Shown: positions 36,298-47,400 of the stretch, one piece after another
How the letters are laid out: each line of letters opens with the position of its first letter
Numbering within the stretch: the first letter of the stretch is position 1
NCBI GenBank assembly: GCA_900491605.1
Contig: UESW01004234.1
Coordinates: 1-64,000 of the forward strand
Direction of reading: 5' to 3'
From: Calamus simplicifolius
Taxonomy: Eukaryota > Streptophyta > Magnoliopsida > Arecales > Arecaceae
DNA length: 64,000 bases
The notes under the pieces: generated by a model
What the model was told of the DNA's origin: nothing
What the model saw: the letters and a program-made list of their open reading frames with translations, nothing else
The model's database searches: none
Translations under genes and position numbers: made by a program

Positions 36298-36620
36298 GCG
36301 GATGACATTTTCTCCGGAGGTTTTTGTACAATGACTCCAGTAGTTGAAATATTTTCTTTTGATCGGACTCTCAGAGCGAGGGCGTAAGATCGTGCTCAAA
36401 CCTTTGATTGATTCCTTAGCATCCGAAAGTCAGAGCGAGAGGGAAGAAAGAGTTTTTCTTGCACAGATGAAATCCAAGAAAAAATGACGATAGAAGTAGG
36501 CTAAAGGGAAAGGGTATTTTCGTTGCACGCTAATTTTAAAAAAAAGGCGAAGCGCTTTTCCATGGCCATCGTAGCAAAGTTATACGTAAATGTCACCAAT
36601 AAAAAAGATTGTACAAAGAC
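36298..36620. repeat. MULE right terminal inverted repeat
   Basis: Reverse complement of 29943-30373 with substitutions and short gaps. It ends in GTACAAAGAC at 36620, about 170 bases before the likely first exon of the SR gene. Confidence 0.82.
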
Positions 36621-36868
36621 CTTGTAAAAACAGAGAGAGAAAAAAAAAAAAAGCCCATTGTAAAGCCTCTCATTAATCACGACCATCCATTGGCGGCGCC
36701 ACCGACATGATGAAAACCCGGACACGCGCATTGGCTGATACAGTGAAGACCATCTAAGCCGTCCGTCTGAGACCTTGTGCTATAATACTGGTCGCGAAGC
36801 CCCGCGGGCCTCCCAACGCGTGCCCTCGAGCGGCTAGGGTTTCCGTTTTCCCTCAGTATCTCTCTCAG
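36621..36868 (+). promoter_or_regulatory. SR gene promoter and non-coding first exon
   Basis: CTAGGGTTTCC at 36834-36844 is a telo-box-type motif common near the starts of plant genes for translation and RNA processing. A second (TAGGGTTT, about 36897) follows in the first intron. A GC-rich stretch with CTCTCAG|GTGCGG at 36862-36874 gives a plausible donor (GT at 36869). The 5' UTR intron would then run to the acceptor CTGCAG ending at 38158. The exact transcription start is not visible. The MULE end is immediately upstream. Confidence 0.6.
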
Positions 36869-38165
36869 GTGCGGTTCCCTTTTCGGTTCCGGATTCTAGG
36901 GTTTCCTTTGTTCGATTTTTCGATCTAATATTTTTCGTTTCTCGTCTGCCATCGAGGAAAATTTTTAATTGGATTTGAGAGGTCCCCCACTGTTTTATTC
37001 TCTGTTGGATGCGATCTGGTTTCCCACAGCGATTTTGCCGGATTATTCTTTGTTTTCAGTTTTTTCTTTGTGGATTTTATCTTTGGTTGTGCGGATAGGT
37101 GATGGTTTCGAGATCTAATGACTCCATTGTCTTTCTGATTGTTTTTTCCCAATCGATCTCTTATAGATTAGGGCTTGGAGAGACACAGGAAAAGGGAGGG
37201 AGGGCTATATACACTGTAAATTTTTTGATTTTTTGTTAGCGTTTTCACTATACTTTCCCGTGCGTTATTTTCCAAACTGTTAGTCTAATTCGACAGTTTT
37301 CTTTCGCTTTACATAATTCTAGTAATAAACAAGGCAACTCGACTCGAGATCGGTTGTGTCCCGGAACGATTTATTTCATCTCCATATGAACGGAGCTCTT
37401 GGCTTTTTTTTTACCATCATATTTGATCTTAAGATGCAAAATTCGTATTCCATGGTAAAAAATCTGGCCAAGATCTGGAAAAGAATGGTGTTGACCGGAT
37501 GAGTACCACCTAATATTGAAGGCTGATATATATTTTCTTTAAAGATTGGTTTTTCAAGATTTAGTTTTTTTTAAAAATTTGCAAAACAGAGTTTTTCGAA
37601 CGATGTTTTTGGTTGTTGAAAGACAATTTCGAAGTTGGAAAAGGATGGTATGATCTGAAAATGGAAAGCATGAATTTGGAAAAAAAATACTCAAAAGTTG
37701 AAAATTTCAATTTCATGGTCTTGGTGACTTTGAGATTTTTTTCTTAATAGAAGCAGACACTTCTAACATTCGCTTCATATTATGCCTGTCTTTGCAATGG
37801 CAGTAGCAAACTATATTTTGTACTATTAAAGACAATTAATAGCGACGATGCCATGACATAGGAGTATGTCTAATAGACAAATATAATGCGTCTATTTCAC
37901 GCTCTACATTTAATTATTTTTTTCAACTGTGAAGCTTCACTGAATATCTGGAGTATGGTGTCTAGGCATCAACATTTTTTTTTTTTGCCCACTTTTAGTT
38001 CATAATTTTCATCCGAGTTCCTTCTTTTGCTTCTCCTTTTATTTTTTTCCATTTTATCTGGATTGCAATCAGCTCTCTTTATAAGCACGTGCACACAGCT
38101 GTTTATCGGAATATTCATTTGCGTGTATGTTTGTTGCTATTTATTTTTTTGGCTGCAGTACGAAA

Positions 38166-41100
38166 ATGCCTCGCAATGATGATCGCTATGGCGGCACGCG
38201 TCTTTATGTTGGTCGGCTGTCATCTCGCACTCGTCCACGTGATCTTGAAGACCTTTTCAACAGATATGGAAGGTAATATAGCCAATTATATATCAGTATG
38301 CATGCATTGTTGTGATTGTTGCCCAGATGCGGTGATGTTGTTAATGCCCATATTGTAAGTTTACATTCACATCCCGTCCATACTAGTTGCCAAATGTCCT
38401 GATTACATTGCCAATCTACTGACTCGTTCTATAGTTCCACAAGTTTTTTATCATCTGTAACTAAGCTTTTGTCCATAACAAAGCTTTTGAGATGCCAATC
38501 ATTGTTTACCCATTATATAATTTTCTGGCATACCAATACTTTTTATTTACTATGGTTTTACTAAAAAGAAATCACTTTCTTATTCAGACTTTTGTTTAAA
38601 AAATTGGAACATCATTTGTATGGGCTTGTGAGACTTACTATTTGTATCGCAATGCCAACTTTTTGGTTTCAGTGTGGGTCTTGAGGTGACTCGCTGAGGT
38701 GATTTCGGACATCGTCCTTTGCCAAGCCACTATATCGAGCTTGGATATATGTCTTTTCTTTTTATTATCTTGTGAGAAGGTTGAAAAAAAGGTGTCGTGT
38801 TTTAACTTGAACAATCTTGTTGAAGGTTGTTGGGTTTTTGCCCAACCGGGAGGTCTGTGGTGAGAGGGTGCCCTTGGTGGAATTGGTGGCTATTCTTGCA
38901 AAGTTTATAAGAGACTTTGGCGATTCTTTCTGTAGTGTTATTGCCTGTTTTTATGGAATTGGCTGCAACCACAAATTGGTGTTTTGTTCTTCTGAGGGGC
39001 GAAGTAACATACCCTCCGCTACTTAAGTCATGATGGCCTTACTGTTTCTGGCAACCATTTCCGCAGAGTACGAGATGTGGACATGAAGCGTGACTATGCC
39101 TTCATTGTATGTATACTTTGACTCTTTGCACTATCTTACTTTGTTATTGTTCGCATTTTCAATTTATGCTCAGTAGCAGCTGTAATATGCTCTTCTTCAA
39201 ATGTGAGCTTTTCCCCTGTTGCTTTTTGCCCTTGGCATCTGCCCACCACATTAATAGGAATTTAGCGATCCCCGGGATGCTGATGATGCTAGATACAGCT
39301 TGGATGGGCGAGAATTTGATGGAAGTCGGATTATAGTTGAATTTGCAAGAGGGGTATGTAACTGAGGGTGGTGCTTAAATTGAATATTTCTATGATAAAC
39401 TGTTTTCTCTGGCTTCTCTGTATAACCTTTGCCACCATTTGTAGGGTCCACGTGGTCCTAGGGGCTCAAGGGAATATCTTGGAAGAGGCCCGCCCCCTGG
39501 ATCAGGTCGTTGTTTCAATTGTGGGATTGATGGTCACTGGGCTCGGGACTGCAAAGCTGGGGATTGGAAGAACAAATGTTATCGATGTGGTGAAAGAGGC
39601 CATATAGAAAGAAACTGCCAAAATAGTCCCAGGAATGTTGGATCCAGGTCCCCCCTCCCTCCCCTAACAAAAAATAGAAAGAAGGAAAAAAAGTGCATTT
39701 TGTTTTTTCGTGATGACATATTTCTTTACGGACCTGATCTGGGTTTGACTTACTGATCGATTGCTGATGTTACAGAAGGGGCCGAAGTTATTCACGATCT
39801 CCTTCCCCTCGCCGAGGTAGAAGCAGGAGTCAGAGCTACAGTCGAAGCCGTAGTTACAGGTATATGCATATGCATAACTTTTTTGTATGGTCCTTGCCTC
39901 ATAAATGACTGTTCTTGGGTGGTTAATGGATTTCAAGTTGCTTTAGTTATTAGTTATTGCTGGACCAGAAAAATAAGTGCTAATAACCTTTTGCTGTTCT
40001 CATGTATTTGCATTAATTTGGTCAGATTGCATTGTAGTTTCTAGACTGCTAGCAGATTTCTGTTACTCTGTGAATTTGTGGTAAAGGGAGGATTGTATAT
40101 TGTTGTGAATGAAGGACAGTGGGTGTTTTGGAGAAAGGCATGATGCCATCTTTTTTTGATAGCGTTGGTAAATTCAAGATAGGTGACTGGACACTGTGTT
40201 ATGTCTTGTGTTATTTGTGTTTAGATATGTAGCATGTCCCCTGATATATCCTGATGAGAACCAATTCCTTCGTTATTTGGTGCTGTCTATCATTTTCCTT
40301 GTCAAACTAGTGCATGGGGCAGTTGTTTGATCTTGCTATTCATTTTCGGAGGCTTAGGTATGATCAGGTGTTACCTATTTTAACATGGATTATTTGGAAA
40401 GAAAAGTTGAGGGGTTTTAGTTGTGTTATGCTTTTTGTCATATGGGGGACTATTGTGTGCATGAGTGCATATGGGCTTTCTTGTTTGTTTTTACTTTTAC
40501 ACTCTTTTTCCAGATCTACCGCTTTTGCTTCCTTCTTTTTCTCTTTTTCCTTGTTTTTTTTTTCTTTCCTATGTTTGTTGGTAGGGTTGGGAGTGAGGGG
40601 ACGTGGGGGAGCTAGCATATGACGTATATCTAAAGTGTGGCTTTTATTAGTTTTCTTCTTCCAGTAAAATAATATTTTAGGTTCGATACTACCAGAGAAT
40701 TATTTTTTCCTGATCTTTTCAAGTCCTTTGACAAAGACATTTACATTTTGGTTGCCTAGTGGCATGATGTCAATAGAGAATATTACTCTGTAAATAGACT
40801 TAGGAAGAGTACAATCACCATGATGGCAGTATCCTCAAAAATTGTCTCATTTGGTACATCTCTCACTTAGTTATGCCTCATTACTGTATCTAGTGCAGAT
40901 TCATTTTGTAGGGGCCGGTTTCTTGATTTTTTTTTTAATAATAATACGAGTGGTTGAATCCCTTCATTACGTTGAGCTGCCTGCCTGTGTAGGCACTTTT
41001 GTTGAAGAGTGTGCTGCTTTGAATGCAAATCATATTACATATTGCTAAGATACAGTTTATGAGCGGTTCTAAATTTCTGTTGTGTCTATATCAGTCGGTC

Positions 41101-41470
41101 CAGGTCTCCTGCACCTAGAAGGGATGGGCGCAGCGTTGAACTTGATGAGAGGGGATCGAGGAGCCCTAGATACAGCAGGAGCCCGAAGCCAAGGAGCCCA
41201 TCGCCATCCAGGGGGAGGAAGCACAGCCTGTCACCTGATGGTAGCAGGAGCCCAAAAGAGAGGATGAGCCCTCCACCTAAGGAACCTAGGCAAGCTGAGC
41301 GCAATGGATCAGATTATGGTGAGAGCCCCAGGAGGGAGAACAGCAGGAGCCCCATGAGCCAGGAGCGAGAGAGCCCTCCTATGGACCAGAGGAATCAGAG
41401 CCCTGAGACTAATGGGAGGAGCCCAAGTCCTAGGGATGACAGGGATGATGGGAACCATGTCTCCCCTTGA
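38166..41470 (+). CDS. RS2Z-type serine/arginine-rich splicing factor (RS2Z32/33-like)
   Basis: Six coding exons with GT-AG borders: 38166-38272, 39067-39106, 39258-39353, 39445-39647, 39776-39859, 41095-41470. They total 906 nt, or 301 residues, with phases that fit throughout. An RRM (about 11-81) has RNP2 TRLYVGRL and RNP1 KRDYAFIEF. Two CCHC zinc knuckles follow: CFNCGIDGHWARDC (104-117) and CYRCGERGHIERNC (126-139). An RS domain (from about 140) and an acidic/SP-rich tail end the protein. This order defines the plant-specific RS2Z subfamily. These proteins are nuclear, bind exonic enhancers, recruit U1/U2 components and are controlled by RS phosphorylation. The long introns 1 and 5 fit the alternative splicing usual for SR genes, but isoforms cannot be called here. 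The exon 4 donor (CCAG|GTCCCC) is the weakest border. Exons 4 and 5 recur at 62780-64000. Confidence 0.95.
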
Positions 41471-44120
41471 GGCAGCGAGTCTCTACAGGACTGAGGTTTG
41501 ATATCAGTTATTGTGCAACAGAACTATGTTGGCAGGTGCCACCATAAGTGAGATTCCGTATTGCGGACTATTCTCGTAAAACAAGTGACTCTGATGAACA
41601 TTGCTTTCGTTTGAAATTTTCATTAAAAACTTGATTTCAGTTATTTACTCTTTATTGTCGTTTGTGTGGAGCAACAAGCTTGATGTGCACCTACCTACAT
41701 TTGTTGTTGGGGATGTCAACGGACAAGGCCTAACAGGATAGCTTGTTACCGTCTCTCTCTCTCTAAGCTAATTTTAGTTGTTAGACCTCGTGTACTTGGA
41801 TTTTGACTTGATTTGAGCGTGCATGGGCCAGGCACCGCTTTAGCTTATATTTATTATCATGTGAACCCTTGTGAAGCTTAATAACAGTGCTTTGTTTGAG
41901 TTGGCTACTTAAATTATAAAAAAATATATATTTTTAATTATTTCTGTTTATTTAGTTTAGGTTCTACATTATTATTTGTAAGGCATATTTATTTATGTTA
42001 AATCCTTGCAAATTAGGGTAAAACACTAGGAGATTGTGGAAAAGCTAAACTATTCTCATGATTTGCTATTTAGGGTTTGTGGGAGGAAAGGTAAGAAGAG
42101 GAGTGGCAGAGGCTTGGGCGAAGGCGGAGTTCGAGGGAGGGAAGATGCGAAATCATAGTTTTTTGTTATCCTGGATAAATGTGTACAGGATAGCTGAGGG
42201 ATAAGCATTTTTTAAAATTATCACTCTGCCATCAAGGGATAACTTTAGTTATTTTGGGTTTTCAGGGAATAAGTTCGGGGGATAACTATTGTTAAACTTT
42301 TTCAGCACTATCTTTGTAGCTATAGCATTTGGGATAAGGAGGGATATTCAGGGGATATCTTTCATTATCCATCATATCAAACACAGCCTTAGCTGCACCG
42401 GGCTTTGAAGCATTCTAGGTGGATCTTGTTTGCAACTCAAGCTGTACGCTGGTTAGGTTGCAGACCTTTAAATGCGGGTGATATGCCACTCTTGATTGCT
42501 CTGAATGCAGCCTAGTTCTCTCTCTCTCTCTCTTTTTTTTTTTTTCAAATATGAATAGATGCACATTGTCAAGGAAAAAAACACATCCACTTTCACATGA
42601 CTCATAGGCATGGTAAGAGCCCGCTTTTTCATTGCAAAATTGGAAGTCTCGATCAGTCTGCCTTCATGTTGCAATATAGACACGTGAAATATGATCAGAG
42701 GTGTGGTGCTCTGAAAGCACATTGATTGATTTGTATTTTAGGTGGAATCATGCGGTTGATGTTGGGGCTTGCAAAGAATGTTTGTCTGGGCGTGGAAGAA
42801 GTTTGTTTGAAAGAAGCAACGACAGCCTTGCATTGGGTGCAATTTTTGGAGTATTTCCCGTCGGTAGATTTATAGCCAATTTGTTGGTGTAAGAAGAAGA
42901 AAATTATTTAGCAACAAGCGTGGTAAAACCTGATCAAGAGCCAAAAACATAACAGCAGATGTCTCAACCTGTTTGACTGCCCCATAAAACATCTTCTCTC
43001 TCCTCCTCAAACAGGATTCATTTTGTCAAAAAAAAAAAAAAACCATCCTTCCGCATGCTGCAAGAGAATTGGCCTAATTTCTGAGAATTAGGCCAAGAAC
43101 CTTTCATGCGCGCATGACCAATATATGATCAAGTTGAGTTTAATTTGAAATTAATTTTGAACTTGAAATCTAGCATTAAGCTTGAATTTAAACTTGGTCC
43201 AAGCCCTAAATTAACGGTTTAATTGCTTCAAACAATTAAAAATATATACTAATTAAATTTTTGTTACGAATAATTCACTCTCTTTGGTAATATATATATA
43301 CACACACACAATTATGTTGACTTGAGCAGATGAACTTGCCTGAATTTTGAGTTGGCTTGAAACTAGTTTCGAATGGCTTCAAATTAATTTGATTTGAGAT
43401 ATTATAAACCATAGCTCACAAACATATGCCTTTTATCTTTGTTAAAGCCTTATTGAGAGCTTTGAACACCAAATCAATGAGATTGTAGAAGTCATCGTGT
43501 TTGATGAAATTTAGGTGCATTATATTAGGGGTTTATTATTTGATTCTTCACTTGATATGAAAAAAAAAAATCAATCATTTTAATTAACATACAGTTTAAG
43601 TTTGTTATCATTAAAAGAAAAATACCAAATAAAAAGTAATTAAGCACATCATGCAACTTAAGTGGTCCCACATCCATTCAAAAAAAAAAAAAAAAAAAAA
43701 AAAAAGAACGTCTCACTTAACGTCCTTCATCCAATGGTGATAAAAAACGTTATCTCACTCACATAATAGTCGGATCAGATCCAGATTTAGATGATCCATT
43801 GCAATATCTAATCTAAATATAATCTCATCGTCAATAATCCGATCTCATTATGATATAAATACTAGGATTGTAACATAAGTGTGCGCTAATTGCTAAAGAT
43901 AAATGAATCTTAATTGCCTAATCATTTGCAGCCTACCGGATTCGGATCCTTGTACCGATTCAGATCCAATCAAGTGGGATCCATTTATGCGAAGGCAAAA
44001 TGATTTGGTACTAGTGGGACCCACCTTGTTAATAAAACTAAAGCGGAGGCCACCGACGATGCGGCGGTCGGAGGACGAGGACGTAGACGGCGGCTGCCAC
44101 CGAGCTCGCGGGCCGCGGAG
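41471..44120. other. Intergenic region, SR gene to glucuronokinase
   Basis: The first few hundred bases would be the SR 3' UTR. The rest is AT-rich with simple repeats: (CT)n then T run at about 42514-42546, poly-A at 43027-43042, a CA run near 43305 and about 25 A at 43681-43705. 42230-42380 has several GGGATAACT/GGGGATA phrases. Some tandem-like similarity suggests decayed repeat DNA. No gene is recognised. The last ~200 bases before 44121 are GC-rich and probably hold the glucuronokinase promoter and 5' UTR. Confidence 0.5.
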
Positions 44121-44376
44121 ATGGGGGGCCAGGAGGAGGGAGCGATCGAGCACAAGGCCTACGCCCGGGTAGGGCTCCTCGGGAACCCTGGCGACGTCTA
44201 CTTCGGTCGCACCATCTCCTTCTCGCTTGGGAATTTCTGGGCCTCCGTCCGGCTAGAGCCCTCCGAGGATCTCGTCTTCCGCCCCCACCCCACCCACGAT
44301 CTCGTCTCCGAGGATCTCGTCTTCCGCCCCCACCCCACCCACGATCTTGTCTCCTTCACCTCCATCCACCATTTGG

Positions 44377-44464
<88 letters not shown>

Positions 44465-47400
44465 TCTTCTTGATCTCTCGTGGTTTAAGTAGAACTTTGT
44501 TGGTTTTATTGGTGGATTGGATGGATTATATTGGAAGGAATGGTCTAATGGGTTTTCTTTTACTTCTTAGATTTGTTTGACAATGGTTCTATTTAGCATG
44601 TGTGAATATTTTCATCGAATTCTAATGATTTTCGAATTAGTAAGCGTATCACTTTTGCAATGTTACTGATTTTCCTTTTGTGATGTATATCTCAGGTCAG
44701 TCGTTTGCAAAGCGAAGGATATTATGGAGGTGTTCGCTTGCTTATGGCAATTTGCAAAGTTTTCTGCAAGCACTGCACCAATAATAATATCAAGTTAAAG
44801 GAAGGAAATTTCACCCTATCTTATGACACCAACATTCCTCGCCAGGTGAAGTTTCGAGCAAACACCATTTATGTTTGTAAAACAGACTTTGAGTACCGAT
44901 TGGAACTCATGTCCTTCATTTGCTCTGTTGATATGAGTATCGGTGCTATTTGTCAAGTAATATTGAAGCTTGTATTAACTATGCTTTGAGCTCACAAGTT
45001 TGGTTGCATTATCGTAATAATAAGGAATCGCATTATCCATTATGCAATATTTATAGATAGAAATACTGTATTTCTATGTATAATAACTTCAACTATTGTG
45101 TTTCTTTTGCTTTATTGATATGATCATCAGTCAAAATATATTAGAGCATATTATATTTACATTTTGTGCTCACAAGTTTAACTATTTCAAAATTCCACTA
45201 GCCATCATGTAGCATCCATCTTTCTAAATAAAAAACATTGACTCCAAACTTGATAATTGGCATACATGATAGGAGCATGTTCATTATGTGTCTACATCTA
45301 AGATTGGATGACTTTAAATTAAGCTCTTCCTAGCTACCTGCATCTTGAGATTGATAAAATAGTAAAGCTTTTCTAAGAGTTTAAACATCACCATGATAGA
45401 GTAGACCCTAAAAGATAAAGCAAAAGAATTATGGAATTCCGGGGATTAAACTGGCTTCCTGATGAAGCCATTTATGCAATTCTTGTAGATTGTGTCTTCG
45501 CTCTGTAGCACCTCTTGGCCCTGGTGAATGTTCTTTCCCATAAATATTTTATGATTCTTGGAGGATTATCCCTTGTTATTGTTATCAAAGTTAGAGAGGC
45601 CTCAAAGATACTCAGAGAGTCAAGCGATTCTTCATTTATTTTGGACAAGTGATTTCCTAGATTCATTAGATTAGAAGTTACAGATTTTGTTGAACTTTTT
45701 GTTAGCAATAGTAAACCTTCAGTCTTCATTTGCCTTTTGCAATCCTACAAGGCCTGATCCATGATGTTTTCATAATAATGCAAAACAAAATGCAGATGGC
45801 ATATGCCTATCTGGCAGCATTACATGAAGAAATACACAACTGATTAAGGCTTTTTTTTGTTTTTGCAAGAATGTGCAACCATCCTGTACTCATTAAAGTT
45901 AACGATGTTCTTTCATTTATTTTTTTTGACATTGTCAGACAGGGCTTTCAGGTTCAAGTGCCATTGTTTGTGCTGCCTTGAATTGCCTTCTGGACTTCTA
46001 TGGCATTAGACACCTTGTAAAAGTCGAAACCAGACCTGAGCTGATTCTTAGTGCGGAAAAGGAGCTTGGAATTGTTGTTGGTCTTCAAGACCGAGTCACA
46101 CAGGGCTTTGGAGGCCTTGTCTACATGGTATGTAATATTATGAAGTTTTAATGAGAAACATATTGAAACAAGTGCATCAACATGTGTATTGCACAGATGC
46201 CAGACCACTATGAATGTAATTGAATGTGTTTCTTAGTTTTCTAGGTGCTTGTTGCCTGCCTTTGTGTCTCTACATTCACTAATGGTCTCTTTTGATATTT
46301 ACTTTGCAGGATTTTAACGAGGAATATATGGATAAATTGGCGCATGGTATGTATACACCCATGGATATTAGTTTTCTTCCCCCACTCCATCTCATCTATG
46401 CTGAAAATCCAAGTGATTCTGGCAAGGTTGGTTTTGTGTGGTATCTTCTTGTCCTCAAACAAAGTCGCATTTGGTTCTTTTCATTATCAAAGGCAACATT
46501 TCTCAATTCGTGAACCATGCTTCTTTAGTAGGCAGCTGGTAAAGACTATATGTCGTAGTTACTTGATCCAATATCGAGTGGTTGGTAGGAATAAGTTTGA
46601 GCAAGATGGGCATTTAAGTGCGTCTATGCTCATTAATGTATAATATAAATGTAAATATAAATATAATATATTATATAGGGTAAACTTGGTTATATTTGAA
46701 TGAAGCAAAGTTTAGATTTGGTCACCTTCTCAATCTTTGGATCGCACATACAATTCATGAATTCTAAAAATGAAAAAAAAAAAAGGTACGGTGGTTTCGA
46801 GATCTATATGAGTTCAAAGATAAGAAAGGTGACCAGATTTGGATTTGATTACATTCGAATGTAGTCAAATTTACCTCATTATGTGTGTGTATATGTATAT
46901 ATTCAAAATTATAAAGAAAAAAGATAAAATAGTGGATACAGATACCAGTTGCCCATATGCTGAATCAGTTCATATTCATTCATTTTAAGTGCATTTGGAT
47001 ATATAGCAACATGTGATAGCTATGATGTTAAATGAAACAAGACAGGTCTTGCTACCACAGAATTAAGTGTTCACCTGTGTTGTGAAAATATATGACATCC
47101 TGAGAACCAAAGAAATTAGTGTTTATTTTCTCAGTATAATTTATCAAGGCTATGATTTTCACTCCATTTCATCTTACATTCTCACCTTTTCAACTTTTCT
47201 CTGTTGGCAACATATATCATCTAATATTATTCAATTTTAATTTAAAAATAATTGAATCAAATGAAGGTTTGGAATTGCTGTTTTGGTCAGAAAAAAGAAA
47301 AGGAAAACTAAATTTAGACTTAAAGATAAGAAGAAAAGAAACATATTGATTTAATTTACTGCAGTCAAAATGTTAAATAATGTGGATTACACAAAGCAAT

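Larger units (their letters stand above)
29943..36620 (-). mobile_element. Mutator-like (FAR1-type MULE) element with motif arrays
   Basis: The ends are inverted repeats: GTCTTTGTAC at 29943 and GTACAAAGAC ending at 36620. Homology continues inward for about 430 bases on the left and 320 on the right, with shared phrases such as TTGGATTTCATCTGTGCAAG and GTTTGAGCACGATC. Inside lies a decayed FAR1-related transposase on the minus strand (32564-34855). It is flanked on both sides by arrays of a GGGTGTCGT-like motif. I found no clear 9-bp target duplication (AAAGGAAAA on the left, CTTGTAAAA on the right), so the exact ends may be off by a few bases or the flanks have diverged. Confidence 0.82.

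Noticed and set aside
40314..40622. 102-codon open frame inside SR intron 5
   Set aside because: Hydrophobic, T-rich intron translation. The copy at 63721 carries indels in the same stretch, and the SR exon structure needs no exon there.
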